DNA from: JAJDBU01 sp046756925
GTDB lineage: Bacteria; Nitrospirota; Nitrospiria; SBBL01; JAADHI01
Assembly (NCBI GenBank): GCA_046756925.1
Contig: JBHHXH010000042.1
Span: forward strand, 1 to 23,447
Direction: 5' to 3'
DNA length: 23,447 nt
Shown: in pieces, positions 8,623 through 16,700 of the stretch
Numbering within the stretch: position 1 is the stretch's first letter
Layout of the letters: every line of letters starts with the position of its first letter
Program-made: the position numbers and the translations under genes
The notes under the pieces: generated by a model
The model's database searches: none
What the model saw: the letters and a program-made list of their open reading frames with translations, nothing else
Told to the model about the DNA's origin: nothing

Positions 8623-8762
8623 CTTTCTCCTACATTTCGATGAGGCCTATGATGGGCTTACACGACTTCTTCTCTTCTCAATCCAATCAATGTAAGACTC
8701 TATAACCAAACCGTCCTTCAATGTCCATGACGAAAAATCAAGCTGGGGTGCTGTTTTGAACT

Positions 8763-9449
8763 TTAAGAACGTCTCAGCGTTGATGTCCGCTTTTTAAATA
8801 AAAAGACAACAATAGTCAGCCCGGTCCCGAGCAGGAATAAGGCAGGCGGTTCGGGAACGGCTGCGGGAGCGACGAAGCTTTGCCGGGTGTTGACATTGCC
8901 GAATGTATTCAGATTGGGACTTTCCCAGGAAAAATCTCCATAGGTATTTCCGTTCCCGGCCAACTGAAGAGAGTGACCCACCGGTGTGCTTCCAGACTCA
9001 AAGACCCCGATGTCGGTGCTTGACATGCCGGCCGCCGGACCGTTATTGGCCGTGAGAACACCTTCATAACTGAGGAATTGGATCACGCTACTACTCGGAT
9101 CGATCAGGGCCAGTCCGTCTGGAGCGCCATTCTGGATACCGAGGATGCCAAATGAACGGGTTCCAAAACCGGCTTGTTGGTCGGCGATGATGCCGGTTAA
9201 AGCGGTGGTTCGATAAGACAAACCATTGCTCCCGTTGTAGAGGACGAGGGACCAGCCCGCCAGATCGCTTCCGGCCGGTGCGGCAATCTCGACGGCTTCA
9301 CCGGTATCGGCGCCGGCATTGTCATAGTGGATTTCGTTGATAAAAATGGGGATCGCCGATGCTTCGCGGGCAAAGATCGCAATAAGGGTCAACAATCCAA
9401 ACGCAAGTACATGCTTTGAAAAAGACAATCGAATGCTTCCGTTTTCCAT
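8763..9449 (-). CDS. PEP-CTERM-anchored protein with a lamin-tail-like domain
   Basis: 228 residues. The signal peptide (about 1-32) ends in ASA. The following segment, IFINEIHYDNAGADTGEAVE with GSDLAGWSLVLYNGSNG, resembles the start of a lamin-tail (LTD) fold found in many secreted bacterial proteins. Residues 198-228 are a classic PEP-CTERM sorting signal: VPEPPALFLLG, a hydrophobic helix, then KKR and a basic tail. Such proteins are processed by an exosortase and usually go to the outer surface or extracellular matrix. The start is supported by GGAGGA six bases before the ATG. A perfect hairpin lies in the leader at 9468-9488, with a promoter about 145 bases upstream. It precedes the Rhs gene on the same strand and may share its transcript. 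The substrate or partner is unknown. Confidence 0.85.
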   Translation of the reverse strand: MENGSIRLSFSKHVLAFGLLTLIAIFAREASAIPIFINEIHYDNAGADTGEAVEIAAPAGSDLAGWSLVLYNGSNGLSYRTTALTGIIADQQAGFGTRSFGILGIQNGAPDGLALIDPSSSVIQFLSYEGVLTANNGPAAGMSSTDIGVFESGSTPVGHSLQLAGNGNTYGDFSWESPNLNTFGNVNTRQSFVAPAAVPEPPALFLLGTGLTIVVFLFKKRTSTLRRS

Positions 9450-9467
9450 CCGAATCCTCCATGTGCC

Positions 9468-9488
9468 GGCTTCGGATTATCCGAAGCC
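9468..9488 (-). promoter_or_regulatory. Leader hairpin upstream of the PEP-CTERM gene
   Basis: A perfect 10-bp inverted repeat around one base (GGCTTCGGAT, centre, ATCCGAAGCC) ends about 19 bases before the start codon, next to the GGAGGA ribosome-binding site. It could be an operator dyad or an RNA hairpin affecting translation. Its function is inferred only. Confidence 0.5.
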
Positions 9489-9591
9489 CATGATGATCGA
9501 TGACGTCCAAGAAAATGTCCGAATTCAACGATTGGGATCAAGATAAGGCCCTTTATTGCGGTACTGAGGAAGGGTGGTTCCGAGGATTTTC

Positions 9592-9620
9592 ACAGTAGAG
9601 GGATTTGATGATCCTGTCAA
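9592..9620 (-). promoter_or_regulatory. Sigma-70-type promoter for the PEP-CTERM/Rhs genes
   Basis: On the minus strand TTGACA (9620-9615) is followed after 17 bases by TACTGT (9597-9592). The predicted start is near 9585, giving a leader of about 135 bases before the PEP-CTERM start. Confidence 0.6.
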
Positions 9621-9688
9621 GCGATTTTCATGTCATTTCTAAATATTTTTTACAAGTGATTCTACATCGGTTCCACCCACCTTTTTTC

Positions 9689-9717
9689 TTGACAATACAG
9701 ATGAATTTGAATACGAT
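9689..9717 (+). promoter_or_regulatory. Sigma-70-type promoter for tRNA-Val
   Basis: TTGACA (9689-9694), a 17-base spacer, then TACGAT (9712-9717). The predicted start near 9724 is about 15 bases before the mature tRNA. It may also read into thrS, because no clear terminator follows the tRNA. Confidence 0.75.
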
Positions 9718-9738
9718 TAAGCCAAATTTCGCCTTAAA

Positions 9739-9813
9739 AGGCGCGTAGCTCAGGGGGAGAGCGCTTGCTTGACACGCAAGAGGTCGGCGGTTCAAAACCG
9801 CCCGTGCCTACCA
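9739..9813 (+). tRNA. tRNA-Val (anticodon GAC)
   Basis: A full cloverleaf folds by eye. The acceptor is AGGCGCG with CGTGCCT (one G-U pair). The D stem is GCTC/GAGC with a G-rich loop. The anticodon stem is CTTGC/GCAAG around the loop TTGACAC, giving GAC at 9771-9773. The T stem is GGCGG/CCGCC with loop TTCAAAA. The discriminator is A at 9810 and CCA (9811-9813) is encoded. The 75-base length is normal for a class I tRNA. The GAC anticodon reads GUC and GUU valine codons. Confidence 0.95.
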
Positions 9814-10066
9814 CCGTAAATCCGGATTTATGTGATCGATCTTCAAAAACACCGCGTGTCCGACTCTCCGAATAATATCACCCGCATGACCGGAATCATC
9901 GAAGGCCTTCGATCAAAAACCCATATTAAGACCACTGTCCTCGTTTTTTTTTTGGTCTCTTTTTGTCTTCAATTGCTATGGGGGAACCGCTTATTTTGTC
10001 CCACAAATCCAAGGAGATTCGCCATATTAACAGACTGAACCCCCTCACGGTATTGGGTGGTCTCTC
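9814..10066 (+). other. Leader between tRNA-Val and thrS
   Basis: No convincing gene. A 14-bp perfect palindrome TAAATCCGGATTTA (9817-9830) follows the tRNA and may help 3' processing. A run of ten T lies near 9946-9955 but lacks a convincing GC stem before it. The segment may be the thrS 5' leader; I could not recognise a T-box or an operator-like anticodon mimic. Confidence 0.4.
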
Positions 10067-11980
10067 TTGAAGAAAGACGTCACCCTTCGATTCGACAATC
10101 AGACGGAAACGGTTCCCGCCGGCACACCTTACAATGAAGTGTTAAGAAAGTTCGGTCATGCGAAGGAGGCCATCGCCCTCAAAGTCAATGGAATCCCAAC
10201 CGATCTCAGCGCCCTGGCGATGGCGGACGGCGAGATCACCCCCCTGACTTTCGAATCGCCGGAAGGCAAGGAGATTTACCGTCACAGTTCGGCGCATATC
10301 ATGGCCCAGGCGGTCAAAGAGGTTTTCCCTACCGCAAAGGTCACCATCGGTCCGGCCATCGAAGACGGTTTTTATTATGATTTCGACTTTGAACGACCTT
10401 TTACCCCTGAAGACCTGCAAGCCATCGAGAAAAAAATAAAAGCCATTCTCAAGCGAAATCTGCCGGTTTCGCGTTTGGAACTGACAAAAGAAGAAGCCAT
10501 CCGCCTCTTCACGGATTGCAAGGAACCGTATAAGGTCGAACTCATCGAGGAAATCGACACCCCTCCGATCTCCGCCTATCGGCAAGGCGATTTTATCGAT
10601 TTGTGCACCGGCCCCCACGTCGCCTCCACCGGAAGGGTCAAAGCCATCAAACTGCTTTCGACCGGGGGCGCTTACTGGCGCGGAGACGAAAAGAACAAGA
10701 TGCTTCAGCGGATCTACGGCACTTCGTTTCCAAGGCGGGAAGACCTCGACACCTACCTTAAAAAACTGGAGGAAATCAAAAAACGAGACCATCGGAAAAT
10801 CGGCAAGGCGCTCGATCTATTTTCCGTTTCGGATCAGGTGGGCCCCGGGCTCATTCTTTGGCATCCCAAAGGAGCCATGATTCGAAAGATCCTCGAAGAT
10901 TTTTGGCGTGAGGCCCATTTGAAGGCCGGCTACGAACTGGTTTTTACACCCCACATGGCCAAACTCGATCTCTGGCGACAAAGCGGCCACCTCGATTTTT
11001 ATAGGGAAAACATGTTCGAACCGATGGAGGTCGAAGGCACTCCCTACGAAATCAAGCCCATGAACTGTCCCTTCCACATTCAGATCTACAAGACCGCCCT
11101 TCGCAGTTATAAACAACTTCCCTTTCGCTGGGCCGAACTGGGAACCGTGTATCGCTATGAGCGCTCGGGCGTATTGCACGGCCTGCTTCGCGTGAGGGGC
11201 TTTACGCAGGACGACGCCCATATTTTCTGTCGGCCCGAACAAATTGAAGCCGAAATCTTGAAAGTCCTCGATTTTACAACGGATGTCATGAAGACCTTCG
11301 GTTTTGAAACCTATGAGATTTATCTATCGACCCGTCCCGAGAAATATGTCGGAGACCTTGACCGTTGGGAACAAGCGACCGCCGCCCTGGAAGGGGCCTT
11401 GAAACAAAAAGGGCTTCCTTACCAAATCGATCCGGGAGAGGGCGTTTTTTACGGACCCAAGATCGACATGAAGATTAAAGACGCCCTGGGACGGTCTTGG
11501 CAATGCACCACCATCCAGGTCGATTTTAATCTTCCGGAACGATTTGAAATGCGCTACCGCGGAGAAGACGGGAAAGCCCATCAACCGATCATGATTCACA
11601 GGGCCCTGCTCGGATCGATCGAGCGCTTCTTTGGGATCCTCATCGAACATTACGCCGGCGCCTTCCCTGCCTGGCTGTCGCCCGTTCAAGCGATGATTAT
11701 CCCCATCACCGAGCGTCAAAAAGACTATGCAGAAACCTTGCACCAACAACTCCAGGCGGTCGGCATCCGATCCCAGCTCGATGATCGAAACGAAAAAATG
11801 GGTCTAAAAATACGGGAATCCCAAATATTAAAAATACCTTACATGTTGATTTTAGGCGCGCGTGAGGCGGAAGAACAAACCGTTTCCATTCGAGATCGGG
11901 TCGGGAAAAATACCGTCGTGCCCTTGGAAATCTGTATAAAACAGATCCGAGAAGCAATTACAACACATCAATCGGTTTAA
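10067..11980 (+). CDS. thrS: Threonyl-tRNA synthetase
   Basis: 637 residues, near full family length. It attaches threonine to tRNA-Thr in the cytoplasm (class II synthetase). The TGS domain spans about 1-62. The editing domain has H73 and H77 (HSSAHIMAQAV) and CxxxH at 180-184. The catalytic core carries the zinc ligands Cys334 (MNCPFH), His385 (DDAHIF) and His511 (IMIHRAL), at the same numbers as in the E. coli enzyme. Motif 2 is YRYERSGVLHGLLRVRGFTQ (363-382). The C-terminal anticodon-binding domain starts near 545. The start is TTG, six bases after GGTGG; no ATG fits the TGS domain start. infC begins nine bases after the stop, so this is the first gene of the translation operon. Confidence 0.97.
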   Translation: MKKDVTLRFDNQTETVPAGTPYNEVLRKFGHAKEAIALKVNGIPTDLSALAMADGEITPLTFESPEGKEIYRHSSAHIMAQAVKEVFPTAKVTIGPAIEDGFYYDFDFERPFTPEDLQAIEKKIKAILKRNLPVSRLELTKEEAIRLFTDCKEPYKVELIEEIDTPPISAYRQGDFIDLCTGPHVASTGRVKAIKLLSTGGAYWRGDEKNKMLQRIYGTSFPRREDLDTYLKKLEEIKKRDHRKIGKALDLFSVSDQVGPGLILWHPKGAMIRKILEDFWREAHLKAGYELVFTPHMAKLDLWRQSGHLDFYRENMFEPMEVEGTPYEIKPMNCPFHIQIYKTALRSYKQLPFRWAELGTVYRYERSGVLHGLLRVRGFTQDDAHIFCRPEQIEAEILKVLDFTTDVMKTFGFETYEIYLSTRPEKYVGDLDRWEQATAALEGALKQKGLPYQIDPGEGVFYGPKIDMKIKDALGRSWQCTTIQVDFNLPERFEMRYRGEDGKAHQPIMIHRALLGSIERFFGILIEHYAGAFPAWLSPVQAMIIPITERQKDYAETLHQQLQAVGIRSQLDDRNEKMGLKIRESQILKIPYMLILGAREAEEQTVSIRDRVGKNTVVPLEICIKQIREAITTHQSV

Positions 11981-11989
11981 TGGAGGAGA

Positions 11990-12541
11990 ATGCCACAGCG
12001 CGATAAACGGAGTCCGCAACCGAGTTCAAAACTGAGGGTCAATCGAGACATCCGGTCCCGGGAAACCCGGGTGATCGGTCCGGAGGGAGAGCAACTGGGA
12101 ATCATGTCGATCGCGGATGCCCTCAAGCAGGCCAGTGAATATGGTCTCGACTTGGTCGAGGTGGCCCCGACGGCAAATCCTTCCGTGTGCCGGATCATGG
12201 ATTTTGGAAAGTACAAGTACGAACAGAGCCGAAAGGAGCGCAGCCTCAAGGCTCACCAGAAGGGGGGGCACCTTAAAGAAGTGAAATTTCGCCCCTATAC
12301 CGGAGAGCACGACCTTGAATTTAAAGTCAATCACGCCAGGGAATTTTTGGAGGAAAGGAACAAAGTTAAAATTACATTGATGTTTCGAGGACGGGAAATG
12401 GCCTATAAGCAACGCGGATGGGAGATCATGTCCCAGATTCAAAAACAGCTGGAAGATGTCGGCCAGCCCGAGTATAATCCGAAGATGGAAGGACGAAATA
12501 TGATCATGATCTTGGCGCCGAAATCGATAAAAGGCGCATAA
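11990..12541 (+). CDS. infC: Translation initiation factor IF-3
   Basis: 183 residues. IF-3 binds the 30S subunit, prevents premature 50S joining and proofreads the start codon. The N-terminal domain includes the VNRDIRS...VIGPEGEQLGIMSIADAL pattern, followed by GLDLVEVAPTANPSVCRIMDFGKYKYE. The lysine-rich linker leads into the C-terminal domain (KEVKFRPYTGEHDLEFKVNH, then the VKITLMFRGREM strand). GGAGGA lies just before the start, which is ATG rather than the rare AUU used for autoregulation in enterobacteria. It follows thrS by nine bases and precedes rpmI, the standard order. The 168 bases from its stop to the chosen rpmI start hold no gene I can support. Confidence 0.97.
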   Translation: MPQRDKRSPQPSSKLRVNRDIRSRETRVIGPEGEQLGIMSIADALKQASEYGLDLVEVAPTANPSVCRIMDFGKYKYEQSRKERSLKAHQKGGHLKEVKFRPYTGEHDLEFKVNHAREFLEERNKVKITLMFRGREMAYKQRGWEIMSQIQKQLEDVGQPEYNPKMEGRNMIMILAPKSIKGA

Positions 12542-12709
12542 GAGATCCAAATCCCCGAAGCCTTGCTTTCGATGGACGGAGTGAGGGAGTGTGAATTCGC
12601 TGGAGAACAGATTGCTTGCCCGAGAATTTGTCCTCCAGATGCAATGCGGCCTTGACAACGATGGCTGATCCGAACCGGAACGAAACAAGGAGCGATGAAG
12701 GAGCGATTG

Positions 12710-12913
12710 ATGAAATTAAAGATGAAAACACACCGCGGCGCCGCCAAACGTTTTAAGAAGACCGGCTCTGGGAAATTTCGTCGGAATAAGGCCGGAAAAA
12801 GACACCTGCTCAATCATAAATCATCAAAGCGGAAACGGAAGATGAGTGGTTCGGTCTTGGTGTTTAAGGGAGAAACAAAGGCGCTTCAACGCGCGCTGCC
12901 CTATTCTCCCTAA
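12710..12913 (+). CDS. rpmI: Ribosomal protein bL35
   Basis: Structural protein of the 50S subunit; small and very basic, with the family signature MKTHRGAAKRFKKTGSGKFR and HLLNHKSSKRKR. I chose the second of two in-frame ATGs (12710, beginning MKLKMKTHRG, 67 residues). It has AGGAG six bases upstream and gives the usual L35 length. The ATG at 12695 has the same AGGAG only three bases away and would add five residues. It lies between infC and rplT as in most bacteria. Confidence 0.93.
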   Translation: MKLKMKTHRGAAKRFKKTGSGKFRRNKAGKRHLLNHKSSKRKRKMSGSVLVFKGETKALQRALPYSP

Positions 12914-12957
12914 TTCAGTGTTTCAATAAGGCGTTTTATTTTAGAAGGAGTTTTGTC

Positions 12958-13323
12958 ATGCCGAGAGCCAAAGGAGGCCCCAAGACCCGGCGACGTCGAA
13001 AGGCGCGTTTAAAAATGGCAAAAGGGTACTATGGAGCCAAAAGCAAGTTATTTAGATCCGCCACGGAAGCCGTCGATAAGTCGCTGCTGTATGCCTATCG
13101 GGATCGCCGCAACAAAAAACGCGCGTTCAGGCGGCTTTGGATCGCCCGGATCAATGCGGCCGTTCGATTGCACGGCCTCAGTTACAGCCGGTTCATGGAG
13201 GGGCTGAAGCGTTGCGGTATCCGTCTCAATCGCAAGGTCCTGGCTGAAATGGCCGCCCATAATCCTTCCGGTTTTACTCGGATTGTCGAATCGATTCAAG
13301 CCAAGGCGGTCACCGGAGCTTAA
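12958..13323 (+). CDS. rplT: Ribosomal protein bL20
   Basis: 121 residues, close to the family's usual size. It binds 23S rRNA early in 50S assembly and in some bacteria represses its own operon. The family features are the basic N-terminal tail (RAKGGPKTRRRRKARLKMAK), GYYGAKSKLFRSATEAVDKS, then AYRDRRNKKRAFRRLWIARI. AAGGAG precedes the ATG by seven bases. It is the last gene of the thrS-infC-rpmI-rplT group; pheS and pheT, which often follow, are absent. A possible weak terminator (TGCG/CGCA stem and a T run) lies at about 13328-13354. Confidence 0.97.
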   Translation: MPRAKGGPKTRRRRKARLKMAKGYYGAKSKLFRSATEAVDKSLLYAYRDRRNKKRAFRRLWIARINAAVRLHGLSYSRFMEGLKRCGIRLNRKVLAEMAAHNPSGFTRIVESIQAKAVTGA

Positions 13324-13383
13324 GCTTGTGCGGCGACGCAGCGCGTTATTTTTTACTGAAACTTGAATCGTACCGCTTTATCG

Positions 13384-13417
13384 GATGTGCCCGTCCCAAT
13401 ATTGGGACGGGCACATC
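13384..13417. repeat. Perfect 34-bp palindrome in the rplT-pcm gap
   Basis: Two 17-base arms (GATGTGCCCGTCCCAAT and its exact complement) meet with no spacer. No T run follows on either side, so it is not a standard terminator. The remaining 13418-13678 holds no gene I can support. The short open frames in it have no ribosome-binding site or recognisable product. Confidence 0.8.
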
Positions 13418-13685
13418 TGCCGAAGCCCCACACGACTAGATGGCTTTATCCTGTCGTTCATAACGCAAAGGGTTCAAGGAGGCATCTTGAGCGCAGCAAG
13501 GATGTCGCTGTAAAAGGACCTCGATACGGAAAATGGACGCAGCGCTTCTATGGTGTTTCCTTGTTCGGCCACGGCATTCTTTAGTCACCAAAACCCCAAA
13601 AAATACAGGCGAGTAGCCCCCTTCTGCCCTTGCGAATCCACTGTTCTCTCCGTTAAAATCAGATTAAAGAGGAGTCGAATGACGG

Positions 13686-14381
13686 ATGCAAAAGCGGCAG
13701 CATGAAAAAGAAGGCACTCCTTTGGATGTCTTTGAAGCCGAGCGCTTTCAAATGGTTGAGGAGCAACTCATACCAAGGGGAATCCAAGATGAGCGGGTCT
13801 TGACGGCGATGCGCCGAATTCCACGGCACTTATTTGTGGAACCTGACCTCCAACACCGGGCTTATGAAGACCATGCACTACCGATCGGGTCGAATCAGAC
13901 GATTTCGCAACCGTATATCGTCGCATTGATGACGGAAGCGCTCTGTTTGCGCGGCTCGGAAAAAGTCTTGGAGATTGGGAGCGGATCGGGTTATCAAACG
14001 GCTGTATTGGCAACTCTGGCTGCAAAGGTGTATTCGATGGAATACATAAAAGGTTTGATCAGCCCGGCGCGGAAAGTTCTAGATGCACTGTCGTATCATA
14101 ATGTATGCTTGCGGCATGGAGACGGCACGTATGGATGGGAAGACGCCGCCCCCTTCGATGCCGTGCTGGTGGCGGCTGGAGGACCGGAGATTCCCGATGC
14201 CCTCGTTGATCAGCTCAAGATCGGGGGTCGGATGGTGATGCCGGTGGGAACGCGATTTTCTCAGACCTTAAAGCGAATCGAAAAGAAAAACGCCGGCATC
14301 AGAGAGACATCACTGACCTCCTGTGTCTTTGTCCCATTGGTGGGGAAGATGGGTTGGGAAGCACGGGAGGCCATGGGATGA
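13686..14381 (+). CDS. pcm: Protein-L-isoaspartate O-methyltransferase
   Basis: 231 residues. It transfers a methyl group from S-adenosylmethionine to isoaspartyl residues in damaged proteins, starting their repair. The family marks are MVEEQLIPRGI (23-33), the substrate-side motif TISQPYIVALM (72-82), the SAM-binding motif VLEIGSGSGYQTAVLA (94-109), and FDAVLVAAGGPEIPDALVDQLKIGG toward the end. The start is uncertain. GAGGAG (around 13670-13675) is better spaced for an ATG at 13679, which opens only an eight-codon frame (MTDAKAAA) overlapping the pcm start, so coupling through that minicistron is possible. The ATG at 13752 (MVEEQL) is another option. cysS follows 32 bases after the stop. Confidence 0.93.
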   Translation: MQKRQHEKEGTPLDVFEAERFQMVEEQLIPRGIQDERVLTAMRRIPRHLFVEPDLQHRAYEDHALPIGSNQTISQPYIVALMTEALCLRGSEKVLEIGSGSGYQTAVLATLAAKVYSMEYIKGLISPARKVLDALSYHNVCLRHGDGTYGWEDAAPFDAVLVAAGGPEIPDALVDQLKIGGRMVMPVGTRFSQTLKRIEKKNAGIRETSLTSCVFVPLVGKMGWEAREAMG

Positions 14382-14413
14382 CCGAGCATGGGCCCAGATC
14401 GATGGAGGATCGG

Positions 14414-15919
14414 GTGTTGAAAATCTCGAATACCGCCTCCGGAAAAAAGGAAGCGGTCACCTTCTTGAAGCAAGGACCGGTCACCTTGTACGTCTGCGGG
14501 ATGACGGTGTACGATGATTGCCATCTGGGACATGCTCGGTCCGCCATCGTTTTCGATGTCATCCGGAACTATCTCAAATACAAAGGGTACGCGGTTCGCT
14601 ATGTCAAAAACTATACCGATATTGACGACAAGATTATCGATCGCGCTCGACAAGAAGGTCGGGACTGGAAGGAAATATCGGATCGATATATCGCATCCTA
14701 CGAGCGGGACATGCGGCGCTTGCATGTCCGGCCGCCGAACCTGAGACCAAAAGCGACCGAGCATATCCCGGAAATGGTTGCCTTGGTTCGCCGATTGATG
14801 TCGAAGGGCATGGCCTACGACGTGGATGGGGATGTCTATTTTAAAGTCGAATCTTTTGCCGAATATGGGAAATTGTCTCGTCAAAAAACGGATGAAATGA
14901 TCACGGGTGCGCGGGTGGAGGTCGACCGTAAAAAGAAAAATCCGCTCGACTTCGTGCTTTGGAAACGGGCCAAACCGGGCGAACCATCGTGGGAGTCACC
15001 TTGGGGAGCGGGCCGTCCGGGGTGGCACCTTGAATGTTCCGCGATGGCGATCGCGCATCTCGGTGAAACGATCGATCTGCATGGCGGCGGGGAAGATTTG
15101 ATTTTTCCCCACCATGAAAACGAAATTGCCCAATCGGAGGCCTCCACGGGAAAACCCTTCGTCTCCTGTTGGATACATCACGGTTTTGTCACGACCGACC
15201 GGGAAAAGATGTCGAAGTCACTCGGGAACTTTTTTACCGTCGACGAAATATTTAGGAAGTCGTCTCAATTCCCCGAGATCGTCATTGCGGAAGTGCTCCG
15301 TTTCTATCTGCTTTCAACCCATTACCGCTCACCGATCGATTTTTCGGACGGCAGTTTAGGGGTGGCAAAAAGCGGGCTTGATCGTTTTTATGTGCTCTTT
15401 CAGAAGATGGACGAAGCTGCCGCCCATCCGGAGGGCCATGAGGGGCAATGGACCGAAGGCGATCCATTTCAATCCGCGTTTGAAGCGGCGATGGACGACG
15501 ATTTCAACACGGCCAAGGCGATTGCCGTCCTTCAGACACTTTGTTCGGAGATCAATCACCGTTTGAGCAATGGGGACGCAAATTCGGCCCTTGCGGGATG
15601 CAGATTGATACAAAGGCTTGGAAAGACGCTCGGACTCTTCCAAATCGCGCATCGCCACTGGCGCTACCCCACCTGGGATATTGTCGTAAAAAAAACGCCC
15701 GACCAGCACAGAATGGCTCATTCAGGCATGGATGCGGCCACGTCAACCGCGCTTGAAGAGCACTTGAGCGAAGAGACCATTCAAAAACTGGTGAGGGACC
15801 GGGAAGCGGCCCGGTTGGGAAAAAATTGGGGAAAGTCCGATGAAATCCGGGAGCGCTTGGCCCGATTCGGGGTCATTCTTGAAGACCGGTCGGATGGCAC
15901 CACGAGAATTAAGCGATGA
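14414..15919 (+). CDS. cysS: Cysteinyl-tRNA synthetase
   Basis: Class I synthetase that charges tRNA-Cys. I start it at GTG 14414 (VLKISNTASGKK, 501 residues), or TTG 14417, because GGAGGA at 14404-14409 is ideally placed and the family begins with this sequence. The longer frame to 14354 adds residues unlike the family and overlaps pcm. Counting from GTG: zinc ligand Cys28 in YVCGMTV, HIGH box HLGH (37-40), WHLECSAMA with Cys208, HHENE (233-237) and KMSKSL (265-270). The C-terminal half has the DALR-like helical domain and a tail, GVILEDRSDGTTRIKR. The stop overlaps the rlmB start by four bases, so the two are translationally coupled. Confidence 0.96.
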   Translation: MLKISNTASGKKEAVTFLKQGPVTLYVCGMTVYDDCHLGHARSAIVFDVIRNYLKYKGYAVRYVKNYTDIDDKIIDRARQEGRDWKEISDRYIASYERDMRRLHVRPPNLRPKATEHIPEMVALVRRLMSKGMAYDVDGDVYFKVESFAEYGKLSRQKTDEMITGARVEVDRKKKNPLDFVLWKRAKPGEPSWESPWGAGRPGWHLECSAMAIAHLGETIDLHGGGEDLIFPHHENEIAQSEASTGKPFVSCWIHHGFVTTDREKMSKSLGNFFTVDEIFRKSSQFPEIVIAEVLRFYLLSTHYRSPIDFSDGSLGVAKSGLDRFYVLFQKMDEAAAHPEGHEGQWTEGDPFQSAFEAAMDDDFNTAKAIAVLQTLCSEINHRLSNGDANSALAGCRLIQRLGKTLGLFQIAHRHWRYPTWDIVVKKTPDQHRMAHSGMDAATSTALEEHLSEETIQKLVRDREAARLGKNWGKSDEIRERLARFGVILEDRSDGTTRIKR

Positions 15920-16668
15920 GTCAAGGGGCTTCGGTCATATACGGTTTCAACCCGGTCCGTGAATCCCTGCTTGCGGAGGGAAGCCGGTTCGATAAGATAT
16001 ATCTCCTTTCCAACAAAAGAGGAAAGCCGGTTGAAGAACTGCGTTTGCTGGCGAAACGCCGCCGGATTCCCCTGATGACGGCCCCTGGAGATGCGCTCAA
16101 CCGGATGGCCGGCACGGCGAAGCACCAAGGCGTGGTCGCCATCGTGTCCGCTAAGGATTACCGGGATATTGACGATCTGCTTGAAGCCGCGCAGCGTGGA
16201 CCGCATCCCCCCTTCCTGTTCCTCATCGATGGGGTGGAAGATCCTCGAAACCTGGGCGCGATCCTTCGAACGGTCGATGCGGCGGGATCTAACGGGGTCG
16301 TCATTCCCTCACGGCGCGCCGTCGGCTTGACCCCCGTGGTATCCAAGACGTCGGCAGGCGCCTTGGCGCATCTGCCGGTGGCCCGGGCAAGCAACCTGTC
16401 GTCGGTGTTGGACCGATTGAAGAAGGAGGGCATTTGGGCTGTCGGGCTCGACATGTCGGGGAAAAAATCATATACGGCCCACGATTTTTCCCTTCCCGTC
16501 GCCATCGTGGTTGGCGGGGAAGGGAAAGGCATCCGGCGAAGCGTCTTGGAAAAATGCGACGAGATCGTATCGCTCCCCATGATGGGCCATGTTGCGTCGT
16601 TGAATGTCGCCGTCGCCGTCGGCATTCTATCTTACGAAGTGCTCCGGCAACGTCACATGGGCCGATAA
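15916..16668 (+). CDS. rlmB: 23S rRNA 2'-O-methyltransferase (TrmH/SpoU family)
   Basis: 250 residues, the usual RlmB size. RlmB methylates the ribose of G2251 in 23S rRNA; related family members act on other RNA sites, so the exact target is inferred. The N-terminal substrate-binding domain begins VIYGFNPVRESL. The SPOUT trefoil-knot motifs are all present: DGVEDPRNLGAILRTVDAAG (motif 1), IVVGGEGKGIRR (motif 2) and LPMMGHVASLNVAVAVGI (motif 3). The ATG overlaps the cysS stop (ATGA), a pairing common in bacteria. Confidence 0.93.
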   Translation: MSQGASVIYGFNPVRESLLAEGSRFDKIYLLSNKRGKPVEELRLLAKRRRIPLMTAPGDALNRMAGTAKHQGVVAIVSAKDYRDIDDLLEAAQRGPHPPFLFLIDGVEDPRNLGAILRTVDAAGSNGVVIPSRRAVGLTPVVSKTSAGALAHLPVARASNLSSVLDRLKKEGIWAVGLDMSGKKSYTAHDFSLPVAIVVGGEGKGIRRSVLEKCDEIVSLPMMGHVASLNVAVAVGILSYEVLRQRHMGR

Positions 16669-16700
16669 CGATAAGGATATGAGCGAAAGGATATGAGATA

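Noticed and set aside
9946..9955. Run of T before thrS as a terminator or attenuator
   Set aside because: No stable GC stem directly precedes it; only a weak AGACC/GGTCT pairing spans the run.
10142..11957. Minus-strand open frames of 83-216 codons within thrS
   Set aside because: They lie fully opposite a complete thrS with all catalytic residues and have no recognisable product.
12026..12813. Minus-strand open frames across infC and rpmI
   Set aside because: They are opposite well-identified ribosomal and initiation-factor genes with clear start signals.
13363..13584. 73-codon open frame spanning the 34-bp palindrome
   Set aside because: It starts with TTG, has no ribosome-binding site, reads through the palindrome and has no recognisable sequence.
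14354..14413. Upstream ATG start for cysS
   Set aside because: The extra residues do not fit the family start and overlap pcm; GGAGGA at 14404 points to GTG 14414 or TTG 14417.
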